From an uncultured Planctomycetia bacterium (GTDB lineage: Bacteria; Planctomycetota; UBA1135; GCA-002686595): a stretch of DNA of 18,831 nucleotides. Every line of letters begins with the position of its first letter. Positions within the stretch are counted from its first letter, which is position 1. The stretch covers positions 1-18,831 of the forward strand of contig CALKYE010000144.1 in assembly GCA_938003765.1 (NCBI GenBank). The letters are read 5' to 3'. The position numbers and the translations under genes were made by a program. The notes under the pieces were generated by a model, which saw nothing but the letters and a program-made list of their open reading frames with translations, was not told the origin of the DNA and did no database searches. Of the stretch, positions 9,501-16,398 are shown piece by piece.

Positions 9501-10948
9501 TAGGTCGTGATCGCGCCGTTCGCTTCCGTCACGCGCGCGATGCGGCCGCTGGGCGCGTGCAGGGTCCACGAACTCATGCGCCCGAGTCGGTCCGTCACCG
9601 CCGTGCGCCGTCCGCTGACGTCGTTCTGCAGCGTCACGTCGCTGCCGCCCTCGTCGCCCCAGCGCGTGAGGTCGCCGTCGGCGTCGTGATCGTGCTCCTG
9701 ATCGCGACCCAGCGCGTCGGTGACCGTCGTGAGGTGGTTCACCGTGTCGTACGCGAGCGTCGTCGTGCGACCGAGCGCGTCGCTCTGTGCCGCGACCCGC
9801 GAACTCGCGTCGTAGACCTGAGTGAACGGCGTGTTGCCCTCCGGCCGCGTCAGCGAGGTGAGCAACGCGAGCGACGGCGCGCCAGCGTCGTAGGCGTAGG
9901 TCGTGGTGTTCCCGCCCGCATCGGTCGCGCTCGAGAGTCGGCCGGCGCCGTCGTAGCCGAACAGCACGGAGCGCGCGCCGTCGCTGACGGCCGTCAGTCG
10001 CCCTGCGGTGTGCGTGAACGTCAGCGTGCGGCCGAGTCCATCGCTCACACTCGAGAGCAGGCTCCCCGCGTAGCTCAGACTCAGCGTGTTGCCGCGCCCG
10101 TCGCTCACGCTCACCAGCCGGCCGCTCGCATTGAACGTGCGCACCAACCCGCTCAGCGGATCGGCGAAGGCGTGGCCGCCGCCCGCGTCGACGAGTTGGT
10201 ACGGAACGTCGCTCGCAGGCGCATGCGCCCAGGCGCTAGCCAAGTAGCCGCGCTGGAAGCGCAGCGCGCGCCCGTGCTCGTCGCGCACCTCGAGGTTGTT
10301 CCCGGTCGACACGACGCGCCAGGCGAAGTTGTGCAGCCAGCCCGGCCCGAGCGTGCTGGTCGCGGCGCCCTCGAGCGCCACGCGCGAGGCGTAGTAGCGA
10401 CGGAACTCGAGCGTGAGCGGGCCGCCCAGGTCGAGGTCCGGCTCGTGGGGCAGGAACAGTTCGCCGCGCGCGGTCTGCACGGGATCTCCGGCGACGGCGC
10501 TGGTCGGGCTGGCCGCGCTCGTCGCGAGCGCCGGGTCGATCGTCACGCTGACGAGCTGCGGCGCGAACGGCGAGCAGTTGTTCTCGTTGCAGGGCGCGTT
10601 GGGATAGTCGGCGCCGATCCAGCACACCTGCACGCTGACTTGCGTCGCGGTCGTGATCGACGTGTCCGCGCGCACGAGGAACACCTGGTCGACGCGCTGC
10701 GGCACGCTGGCCGAACTTCCCGATCCCGGAACGACGGCGCCCGTCGTCATGTTGACCGAGAACACCTTCAGCGCCGCGGGATTGGTGCTCGTGACCGTGA
10801 TGGTCGCCGGACACGTGCCCTGGTCGGCGACGTAGATGAAGTCCTCGCCGCCGGGGCGCAGCGAGAGGGACGTGGGGAACACGTTGTGGGCGCGCGTGAC
10901 GAGCGCGAGCGCGACGACGGCGACGGTGCGAACGAGGATGCGGAGCAT
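6596..10948 (-). CDS. Giant secreted Rhs/YD-repeat protein with atypical C-terminal tail
   Basis: A 1450-residue exported protein. The ATG at 10948 gives a signal sequence (MLRILVRTVAVVALALVTRA); the frame is open upstream to 11107, but without protein-like sequence. Residues about 22-150 form a beta-rich N-terminal domain with several Cys. Residues about 153-235 match the DUF6531-type Rhs entry domain (GDPVQTARGELFLP, GPGWLHNFAWR). About 270-1110 are tandem YD repeats (many YDALGR-type units), which fold as a hollow beta-shell in known Rhs proteins. About 1140-1205 resemble a degenerate core end (YYHYDERGSTLFRTGDDGSI, then GRYGAISLGDGRFQYDS). The usual DPxGR-type self-cleavage motif is not seen. 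The last 220 residues are unrelated to any toxin I recognise. No PAAR or VgrG partner is nearby. The small YD/CFI-box gene follows after 14 nt. Family is certain; its role (effector, adhesin or wall protein) is not. Confidence 0.94.
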   Translation of the reverse strand: MLRILVRTVAVVALALVTRAHNVFPTSLSLRPGGEDFIYVADQGTCPATITVTSTNPAALKVFSVNMTTGAVVPGSGSSASVPQRVDQVFLVRADTSITTATQVSVQVCWIGADYPNAPCNENNCSPFAPQLVSVTIDPALATSAASPTSAVAGDPVQTARGELFLPHEPDLDLGGPLTLEFRRYYASRVALEGAATSTLGPGWLHNFAWRVVSTGNNLEVRDEHGRALRFQRGYLASAWAHAPASDVPYQLVDAGGGHAFADPLSGLVRTFNASGRLVSVSDGRGNTLSLSYAGSLLSSVSDGLGRTLTFTHTAGRLTAVSDGARSVLFGYDGAGRLSSATDAGGNTTTYAYDAGAPSLALLTSLTRPEGNTPFTQVYDASSRVAAQSDALGRTTTLAYDTVNHLTTVTDALGRDQEHDHDADGDLTRWGDEGGSDVTLQNDVSGRRTAVTDRLGRMSSWTLHAPSGRIARVTEANGAITTYSYALRSSGGFSFHDLVEIEHADGLSESFGYDASGNRTSWIDRAGQNWGFTYNARGQVLSATNPLGGVSQFAYNADGTLASITAPDTTVTNFGYDALRRVQVITHPDATTRTWSYDALDRVVAVTDEAGATREFEYDLNGNVVEITDASTNVWAIGYDALDRIETLTDPLAHVASLSYDELGRVAGLLDATGKGLALNYDLRGRLSSAQFASGPAWSATHDLEGAPTASTAPDGASTNYQSDALGRVTRVTTPSGSVSQRSYDALGRITRLTDPAGKVTQLSYAPRGGVASVSLPTAGASAIFTRNALGQITRATLPGAAHWDSAFDSLGRLTQTTDPLGRAISYDHDSRRRVEQATFPGTLGSVSYEYDGAGRLTRRNYSDGTDIDYVHDAEGAVTATDGASFAYDAARRMTACNGLGVAYDEAGRISSITYAPGQTVQYDYDARGRNTQIVDWFAGITTLDYDDNGRITRIARPNGVETSYEFDADGRLARIHETRDTVPLSGGARGLEKLSDISLDYDITGRIRSASRATPLSAKPADEELSFQYDMAQQVQGWSFDALGRTLGDGMHFTAQYDLASRVTQFTADGQSYDFDYDGFDNLVGWNWNGDDYGLKLNYSFGKAMPAQLSINGGLRYSFVSLADGSLLSSYDHLADSTRYYHYDERGSTLFRTGDDGSITDRYAYHPLGGLLARDGGDENWFRHRGRYGAISLGDGRFQYDSKSVFDTCTLRYLAASSSEFFSFYGTLLSLWFAGDSFLAPPERDATTTLDRCWLGELGAPSYRFEPKLDLGLDYHYDDEDDGPPVRPILDLARGAEVPSTPQIRIETKLLEGANSAIGLGLEVQIGESAPRSYREAVLKFRAARALVQQLRPSSARVRHRQLLIDTLALNLQTLVCLDSGFGGLTRLLFARGPSEIRGALQDPEALRARLSGPLLLSDVPFLSRALITQPARSPLSLLIRPTLVPDRE

Positions 10949-11066
10949 GGCGCGGCGGGGCGAACTCCCGGTGGAGAGCGGGCGGACGAGGCGCTGACAA
11001 CGGGTCCCGCCGCGAACCCGTCCGGGGAAAGTGCGGGAATCCCCGCTCGCCCGAGTCCCGACGCGA

Positions 11067-11089
11067 CGTTGCGCATTTCGCGTTGCGCA
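11067..11089. repeat. Tandem 9-bp direct repeat CGTTGCGCA, period 14
   Basis: CGTTGCGCA occurs at 11067-11075 and again at 11081-11089, separated by TTTCG. It lies about 120 bp upstream of the Rhs start (10948) and downstream of the sigma-factor hairpin, so it is in the position expected for an operator or activator site of the Rhs unit. No protein can be assigned to it, and chance is possible in such GC-rich DNA. Confidence 0.4.
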
Positions 11090-11117
11090 GACGCAGCACG
11101 AGCGCACCAGGCCAATT

Positions 11118-11153
11118 CGCGCGGCCCCGCAGGCCCGCTTGCGGAGCCGCGCG
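11118..11153 (-). terminator. Hairpin after the sigma-factor gene, probable terminator
   Basis: Arms 11118-11125 (CGCGCGGC) and 11146-11153 (GCCGCGCG) pair over 8 bp. After one C/A mismatch, 5 more pairs (CCGCA/TGCGG) close an 8-nt loop. It begins 23 nt past the sigma-factor stop. The plan (outer stem, single C/A mismatch, 5-bp inner stem) is the same as in the hairpin after katG. There is no T-tract. If functional, it would end or attenuate kinase-sigma transcription before the Rhs unit. Confidence 0.55.
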
Positions 11154-11176
11154 CGCCGAACTCGTCGCGACGCTCT

Positions 11177-11755
11177 CTAACCGCCCTCGAAGCGCCCCAG
11201 CACCAGCCGGAACGTCTTGCGCAGGCGCTCGACCGCTCGTTTGCGCGCGCTCTCGACCGCCTGGGTGGTGAGTCCGAGCTGCGCGGCGTGCTCGCTCGCA
11301 CTCAAACCCAGCGTGATGCCCTCCACCAACTCGCGGTCGCGCGGCAGCAGCAGCGCCAGCGCCTTGGCAGCGACGGCGACCTGCTCGCGGCGCGATGCGA
11401 ACGTGGAGGGACCGCTCACCGATGCGGCGAGGTCGCTGATCTCGCTCCACGCCTCGCTGTCGAAGCCGCGCTCGATGCGCAACACGGCCGAACCCGCGCG
11501 CTTGAGCGCCGACCAGTAGTCGCGACGGTCCTGCAAGTGGTTGCGCGCCACTTCGAACAGCCAGGCGCGAAAGGCGAGCTCGTCGCGCCACTCGAACGAC
11601 GGCGCCGCACGCAGCGCGCGCGCGAGGATGTCCTGAGTCAGATCCTCCGGACTCTCCATGCGCACGAGCGCGCCGCCCGCGCGCCGTTCGACGAAGCGCA
11701 GCAGCTCTCCGCGTTGCGCCGCGACCTCGCGCGCGAACTGCGACGGCTCGCTCAT
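11177..11755 (-). CDS. ECF-type sigma-70 family RNA polymerase sigma factor
   Basis: A 192-residue sigma factor that directs RNA polymerase to an alternative promoter set. Region 2 spans about 15-85: DLTQDIL (38-44) is the region 2.2 core-binding signature and FRAWLFEVARNHLQDRRD (62-79) covers regions 2.3-2.4. After a linker, region 4 (about 133-185) contains LLPRDRELVEGITLGLSASEHAAQLG and a helix-turn-helix ending in SARKRAVERLRK. Region 3 is absent, as in ECF factors. The ATG at 11755 overlaps the kinase stop (ATGA), so translation is probably coupled and the kinase is the likely regulator in place of an anti-sigma factor. Planctomycete ECF groups associated with Ser/Thr kinases are established knowledge; phosphorylation of this one is inference. 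The target promoters are unknown. Confidence 0.93.
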   Translation of the reverse strand: MSEPSQFAREVAAQRGELLRFVERRAGGALVRMESPEDLTQDILARALRAAPSFEWRDELAFRAWLFEVARNHLQDRRDYWSALKRAGSAVLRIERGFDSEAWSEISDLAASVSGPSTFASRREQVAVAAKALALLLPRDRELVEGITLGLSASEHAAQLGLTTQAVESARKRAVERLRKTFRLVLGRFEGG

Positions 11756-14700
11756 CGCGCTTGCTCCCCTGCGCGCCGCGCGACGAGTCGCATGCCGGTC
11801 TCGCCGCTCGTCGCGTCGGGCGGCGCGCCCAACCCGCCGGAGACGGCGACCACGTGCGCCATCGACTGCCCCCACGCGCCGCCTCCGAGCCTGCGCATGC
11901 CGCGGCCGGCGTCGTACCAAGCGTCGAGCCACTCCATCGCCGAGCCGCACAGGTCGAACACGCCCAGCGGCGACTCGTCGATCGGGAACTGCAGCACGGG
12001 GCCGATGCTCGCGCGCGGCCGCGCGAAGCACGAGCGCGACCACTTGGCGCGGAAGTGACGCCCCCACGAGTACACGCGCCGCGTTCCTGCGATGCCGGCC
12101 TGCTGATACTCGTTGTAGTCAGGCAACGCGTACTCCCACACGCCGCCCGCCGCGCGTTCGCGCTCGGTGCGCCACTGCGCGAAGGCGCGCGCGTCGTGCC
12201 AGGAGATCCCGACCACCGGCACGGTCGGCGCCCAGTCCGCCGGCAAGCGCCACAAGCCTTCTGCGCTCTCCCAGGCGGCTTGCACGCTGGCGCCACTTCC
12301 CTGGCGCGGCGCGAGGATCAGCGTCGGCGACGCAGCGATGCGCGCGAGAGTCGCAGGGTCGTTCAAGAACTCGAGGTACTCGGCGCTCGTCACCTCGCGC
12401 TCGCAGATCCAGACCGGTTCGCCCGCGCGCGGCAACTCGACGAAACCTTCAGGCGCCGCGCCGATCGGCCGCAGCACGACGTCGAGCACTTGCTCACCCG
12501 CCGCGGCCGTGAACGGTCGCACCGCGCGCTCCCAGCCGTCGAGTTCGAGCACCGCGACCCAGTCGCCCGAGTTCAACTCGATCGGCGCGAGCGGCGTGCG
12601 GCCGAGCTCGGACTCCGTGCTGTGGCAGAGCGGCGCCGCCGTGGCGCGAACGGGCGCGGCGGGAGGCAGCTCGAGCTCGAGCAACTCTCCCTCGCGCGCC
12701 ACGCGACAGCGGAGCGGCCCGCGCGCGACGTGCTGGCCCAGCTCGGCCGCGGTGAGAGCTTGAACGCCGAAGTCACGCAGCGAGCGCCCGCGCAAGCTCA
12801 GACGCTGCTCGCCGCGCTCGAACACGAACTCGCGCTCCTGCGGAACGCCGGCGCCGTCGCGCACGACGTCGATGGCGATGAAGTCGACGTCCCAACCGTC
12901 GCGGATGGGCTGACCCGCGACTTCGACCAGTCGGTCGAGCTCGCGCAACTCGCCGCGCGCGCCCGCGCCAACGATCCACAGCGAGCCTTCGATCGGTTGA
13001 CCGAGCAGCTCGACGATCAGATCGCCGGGGCGCAGCGCTCCACACGCGCGCGTCACGCGCAGGCACAGACTGCCCGGCGCGGGGACGATCCGCTCGCCGC
13101 GGAACGGAACGGGCACGCTGCGGGCGTCGCCGCCAGGCATGAGCGTCGCGAGTTCGACGTAGCGGTGGAGACGCACGCGCGCGCCCGGCGGGTTCGAACT
13201 GATGCGCACCGTGCTGCTCGCGCGCAGCTCGGCGGCGAGTTCGCCGCTGGCGTCGTGGCGCTCGACGAGCGAGCGGTAGAACTCGGCCTCGCCGTCGCGC
13301 AGCGCGCGCTGCGCCTCGCGGAACTTTTCGGCGTACAGCTCGGCTCGCACGGCGTCGACGCCGTCGATCGAAGGGTCGAGGCGTTCAGCGGTGCTCAGCG
13401 CGTCGAGCACCGCGTAGAAGCTCGTCTCCCAGTCGCGCCGCAGCGCCTCGACCTCGAGTTGGCGTTCGTCGAGCACGCGGTACTCCTCCGGCGCCAGCCA
13501 GCGGTAGTCGATCTCGCGCACCAATCGCGCGACCTCGCGTTCGAGCTCGGCGAAGCGCGCGCGGCTGGAGTGGTAGCTCGCGACGCGCTCGCGCGCCGAC
13601 GCCAGAGCCGCGTGGGCCTGCGCGCGACGCTGCTCGCGCTCGGACTCCGCGCGCGCCATCGTCCACACGCCGAACGCGATCAGGGCCAGCGCTGCCACCG
13701 CGGACGCGGCCGCGCTCGCGCGGTGACGGCGCGCCGTACGCAGCCCGCGTTCGAACCAACTCGGGGGCCGCGCTCGCACCGGCCGCAGCTCGAGCACGGC
13801 GTCGAGGTCATCGGCGAACTCTCCCGCGCTCGCGTAGCGTCGCTCCGGCTCGCGCTCGATCGCCTTGAGCGTCACGAGCTCGAGGTCGCGCGGGATCGAG
13901 GCGTCGATGCGCCGCGGCGGGAGCGGATCGGCGGTGAGGATCTGGTGGAACACGCGCTCGAGCGTGTCGCCTTCGAACGGCGCGTGCGCAGTGAGGCAGC
14001 GGTAGAGCGTGACGCCGAGCGAGTAGATGTCGCTGCGCCCGTCGACCGACGCGCTCGAACGGATCTGCTCGGGCGACGCGTAGGCCGGACTGCCGGCGAA
14101 GGACTCGGTCAGCGTGGCGCCGCCCTCCTCGAGCGAACGCACCAGCCCGAAGTCGACGAGCAGCGCCCGATCGTCGGGCGTGATGCGCACGTTCGAGGGC
14201 TTCACGTCGCGGTGGACCACGCCCGCGCTATGGGCGTAGTCGAGCGCGCGCGCCAGATCACGGATCCAGCTCACCTTGCGCGCCAACGTGACCGGACCGG
14301 CGGACAGCGCTTCGTCCAGCGTGCGGCCGGGCACGTACTCCATCGCGAGGTAGCGCACGCCGCGCTCTTCGCCGAAGTCGTGGACCGTCACGATCCCGGG
14401 GTGGCGCAGTCGAGCCACGGCCAGCGCCTCGCGCTTGAGGCGCTCGGCCGCGACGTTGGAGCCCGCGAGCTCGGGGCGCAGGAGCTTGAGCGCGACCTCG
14501 CGCCGCAGCGAGCGTTGCTCGGCGCGGAACACCTGCCCCATGCCGCCGCGGCCGATGCGCTCGATCAGTCGGTAGTCGCCGAGCTCTTCGAAGGGCAGTG
14601 CATCGACGCTCCGTTGCGGAGCGCGAGCACTCGTGCGGGCGAGCTCTTCGAGGCGCTCGCGAAAGCTCGCGTCGGCGCCGCCGCGCGCAGCGAGGAACTC

Positions 14701-14799
14701 CGCCGGTGAAGGCGCAGCGCCCTCGAGCGCGAGCGCGAGGTACTCGTCGAACAGGCGCTCGTAGCGCTCGTCGTCGGGTTCGCTGGGACGCGCCTGCAT
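11752..14799 (-). CDS. Membrane Ser/Thr protein kinase with PEGA-like, PDZ-like and degenerate FGE-like domains
   Basis: A 1015-residue signalling kinase. A helical N-terminus (1-60) precedes the kinase domain (about 76-335): glycine loop GRGGMG (83-88), Lys105 in VALK, catalytic HRDVKPSN (196-203), DFG (216-218) and SPAYASPEQ in the activation segment. All key residues are present, so it should be active in the cytoplasm. One membrane helix (about 361-381) follows an RRHR cluster. The outer part has a charged, probably coiled segment (385-520), a PEGA-like strand (VRISSNPPGARVRLHRY, 531-547), two PDZ-like patches (GALRPGDLIVELLGQPI; RLVEVAGQPIRDGWDVDFIAI) and, from about 785 to 1010, a formylglycine-generating-enzyme/sulfatase-modifying-factor fold (VGISWHDARAFAQWR, CGSAMEW, GMRLVARR). 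The RGGSW region reads GGGAWGQS and the catalytic cysteines are missing, so this domain is probably a sensor rather than an enzyme. The start at 14799 was chosen by protein-like onset. It overlaps the sigma-factor gene by 4 nt. Confidence 0.93.
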   Translation of the reverse strand: MQARPSEPDDERYERLFDEYLALALEGAAPSPAEFLAARGGADASFRERLEELARTSARAPQRSVDALPFEELGDYRLIERIGRGGMGQVFRAEQRSLRREVALKLLRPELAGSNVAAERLKREALAVARLRHPGIVTVHDFGEERGVRYLAMEYVPGRTLDEALSAGPVTLARKVSWIRDLARALDYAHSAGVVHRDVKPSNVRITPDDRALLVDFGLVRSLEEGGATLTESFAGSPAYASPEQIRSSASVDGRSDIYSLGVTLYRCLTAHAPFEGDTLERVFHQILTADPLPPRRIDASIPRDLELVTLKAIEREPERRYASAGEFADDLDAVLELRPVRARPPSWFERGLRTARRHRASAAASAVAALALIAFGVWTMARAESEREQRRAQAHAALASARERVASYHSSRARFAELEREVARLVREIDYRWLAPEEYRVLDERQLEVEALRRDWETSFYAVLDALSTAERLDPSIDGVDAVRAELYAEKFREAQRALRDGEAEFYRSLVERHDASGELAAELRASSTVRISSNPPGARVRLHRYVELATLMPGGDARSVPVPFRGERIVPAPGSLCLRVTRACGALRPGDLIVELLGQPIEGSLWIVGAGARGELRELDRLVEVAGQPIRDGWDVDFIAIDVVRDGAGVPQEREFVFERGEQRLSLRGRSLRDFGVQALTAAELGQHVARGPLRCRVAREGELLELELPPAAPVRATAAPLCHSTESELGRTPLAPIELNSGDWVAVLELDGWERAVRPFTAAAGEQVLDVVLRPIGAAPEGFVELPRAGEPVWICEREVTSAEYLEFLNDPATLARIAASPTLILAPRQGSGASVQAAWESAEGLWRLPADWAPTVPVVGISWHDARAFAQWRTERERAAGGVWEYALPDYNEYQQAGIAGTRRVYSWGRHFRAKWSRSCFARPRASIGPVLQFPIDESPLGVFDLCGSAMEWLDAWYDAGRGMRRLGGGAWGQSMAHVVAVSGGLGAPPDATSGETGMRLVARRAGEQAR

Positions 14800-14866
14800 G
14801 TCCGCTCGGCATCGTACGGCGCCCGAGAGCACGGGATCGGTCGCGCGAGTTTCGACGCGAACGACA

Positions 14867-14908
14867 GCGAGCGCGGGCTCGCGTCGGGACCGCATCCAGC
14901 CCCATAAT
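14867..14908 (+). promoter_or_regulatory. Candidate promoter region of the glycosyltransferase/methyltransferase gene
   Basis: CATAAT at 14903-14908 is a good -10 match in otherwise very GC-rich DNA and ends 24 nt before the ATG at 14933, implying a short leader. No clear -35 is present at the right distance. A 6-bp perfect inverted repeat, GCGAGC-GCGG-GCTCGC at 14867-14882, ends where a -35 would begin and could be an operator. This is weak evidence, since such repeats are common at this GC content. Confidence 0.35.
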
Positions 14909-14932
14909 CGCCCGGACGCCCCTCGCTCGCCG

Positions 14933-16357
14933 ATGACGCCCCCCCAGCCCAGCGCTCGCGCGCGATTGCTCGTCGTCTTCCTGGGAGACGACTCGAGCGC
15001 GGAGAAGCTGGCGGCGGCGGCGCGGCGCATCCCCGCGGAGCTGCGCGCGAGGCTGGCCGAGCTGGCGTTCCTGCTCGATGGTCGAGACGACGCTCCCGCG
15101 CCCGCTGCGCTGGCCGAACTCGCCGCGCGCGAACCCAACGTGCGCGTGCGCCGCGACACGCGCGGCCGCGGACACGGCGGGCGGCGCAAGGTGGCCTTCG
15201 AGTACGCGCTGAGCCACGAGTTCGACGCCGTCGCGGTGCTCGAGCACGACGCGCGCTTCAGCCCTGAGCACTTGGGGAAGCTGTGCGAGGCGTTCGAAGC
15301 CGGCGCCGAGTTCGTCTGCGCCGCGGCGCCGGGCGGCGCGTTCGAGCGCACGCTGCACAACCTCGTGCTCGACCTGGACGTGCTCGACTACGCCACGCCG
15401 TACCGCCTGATCGCGGCGCGCGTGCTGCAGCGCATCCCGTTCCACTTGAACGAGGACGGCCGCGGCTTCGACACGCAGATCCTGATGCAGTGCCGGGCGC
15501 TGGGCGTGCGCACGAGCGCCGTCGCCCTGCCGGTGGAGCGCGACCGCGAGTTCCCGTTGCTGCACAGCCTGGCGCTCGCGCTCGGCTACCGCGCGCACCA
15601 ACTGCACCTGACGCGCCGCGGCGAGTACCTGGTCGACCACGACGTCCACTACTCGCTCAAGCACCATCCGTCGAGCTCGCACATGCAGGTGCTCCAGGCG
15701 ATCCGGCCCGGCGCGCTCGTGCTCGATCTGGGTTGCTCGCAGGGGCTGCTCGCGGCTCCGCTGCGCGAGAAGGGCGTGCGCGTGGTCGGCGTCGACGTCG
15801 GACCGCCCGAGCGCGTGTCCCCCAGCCTCGAGCGCTACTGGCAACGCGACCTCGAGCAACCGCTCGAGATCCCCGAGCAGCGCGTGTTCGACTACGTGGT
15901 GTGCTCGGACGTGATCGAGCACGTGATCCACCGGCCGGAGCTCCTGCGCAGCGTGCGGCGCTACCTCAAGCCGGAGGGGCGACTGCTGATCTCGACGCCC
16001 AACATCGCGATCTGGTTCTACCGCCTGTCGCTGCTCGTCGGCCGCTTCGAGTACGGCCCGCGCGGCGTGCTCGACGAAACCCACGTGCACCTGTTCACGC
16101 GCGCGACCTTCCGGCGCGAGGTCGAGAACGCCGCCTTCCGCATCGTGCGCGAGCGCGTCACCGCTCTGCCCTTCGAGATCGTGTTCGAGTCGACCGGCCG
16201 CTCCGCCCTCGTGCGCGGCCTGGCCAGCGCCTACCACGCGCTCGCGCGGCTGTGGCCCGAGATGTTCGCCTACCAGTTCCTGCTGGAGGCCGAGGTCGGG
16301 ACGCTCCTCGAGCGCGAACGGCCTGCCGAGGGCCGGCCCGGCGCATCTACGCACTGA
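14933..16357 (+). CDS. Fused glycosyltransferase and class I SAM-dependent methyltransferase
   Basis: A 474-residue bifunctional protein. The N-terminal half (about 8-235) is GT2/dolichol-phosphate-mannose-synthase-like: a LLVVFLG beta strand, then RGRGHGGRRKVAFEYAL and AVAVLEHDARFSPEHLGKL (101-116), where family members carry an acidic metal-binding DxD. Here it reads EHDAR, so metal binding may be altered. The second half (about 236-460) is a Rossmann methyltransferase: motif I VLDLGCSQG (263-271), VVGVDVG (284-290), FDYVVCSDVIEHV (319-331), LKPEGRLLISTPN (345-357), then DETHVHLFTRATFRREVENA. Fusions of this type are known in bacterial polysaccharide or lipid-linked sugar synthesis; the acceptor here is unknown. 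The start at 14933 follows a CATAAT box and gives a short basic lead-in; no Shine-Dalgarno is seen. It is divergent from the kinase gene. Confidence 0.9.
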   Translation: MTPPQPSARARLLVVFLGDDSSAEKLAAAARRIPAELRARLAELAFLLDGRDDAPAPAALAELAAREPNVRVRRDTRGRGHGGRRKVAFEYALSHEFDAVAVLEHDARFSPEHLGKLCEAFEAGAEFVCAAAPGGAFERTLHNLVLDLDVLDYATPYRLIAARVLQRIPFHLNEDGRGFDTQILMQCRALGVRTSAVALPVERDREFPLLHSLALALGYRAHQLHLTRRGEYLVDHDVHYSLKHHPSSSHMQVLQAIRPGALVLDLGCSQGLLAAPLREKGVRVVGVDVGPPERVSPSLERYWQRDLEQPLEIPEQRVFDYVVCSDVIEHVIHRPELLRSVRRYLKPEGRLLISTPNIAIWFYRLSLLVGRFEYGPRGVLDETHVHLFTRATFRREVENAAFRIVRERVTALPFEIVFESTGRSALVRGLASAYHALARLWPEMFAYQFLLEAEVGTLLERERPAEGRPGASTH

Positions 16358-16398
16358 TTCGCTCGAAATGCGCTCGACGCGGCGCCGATGACTCCGGC

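Noticed and set aside
7256..10138. Repetitive DNA across the Rhs gene as a mobile or satellite repeat
   Set aside because: The periodic GCGTCGTA-type words are the codons of YD repeats on the minus strand and are explained by the protein.
6587..12058. Plus-strand open frame of 1823 codons antisense to the Rhs gene
   Set aside because: It mirrors the periodic YD-repeat codons and has no recognisable domain. The minus strand encodes a clear Rhs protein.
11761..14709. Plus-strand open frame of 982 codons antisense to the kinase
   Set aside because: Shadow of the kinase gene, with low-complexity Arg/Ala/Glu composition and no motif.
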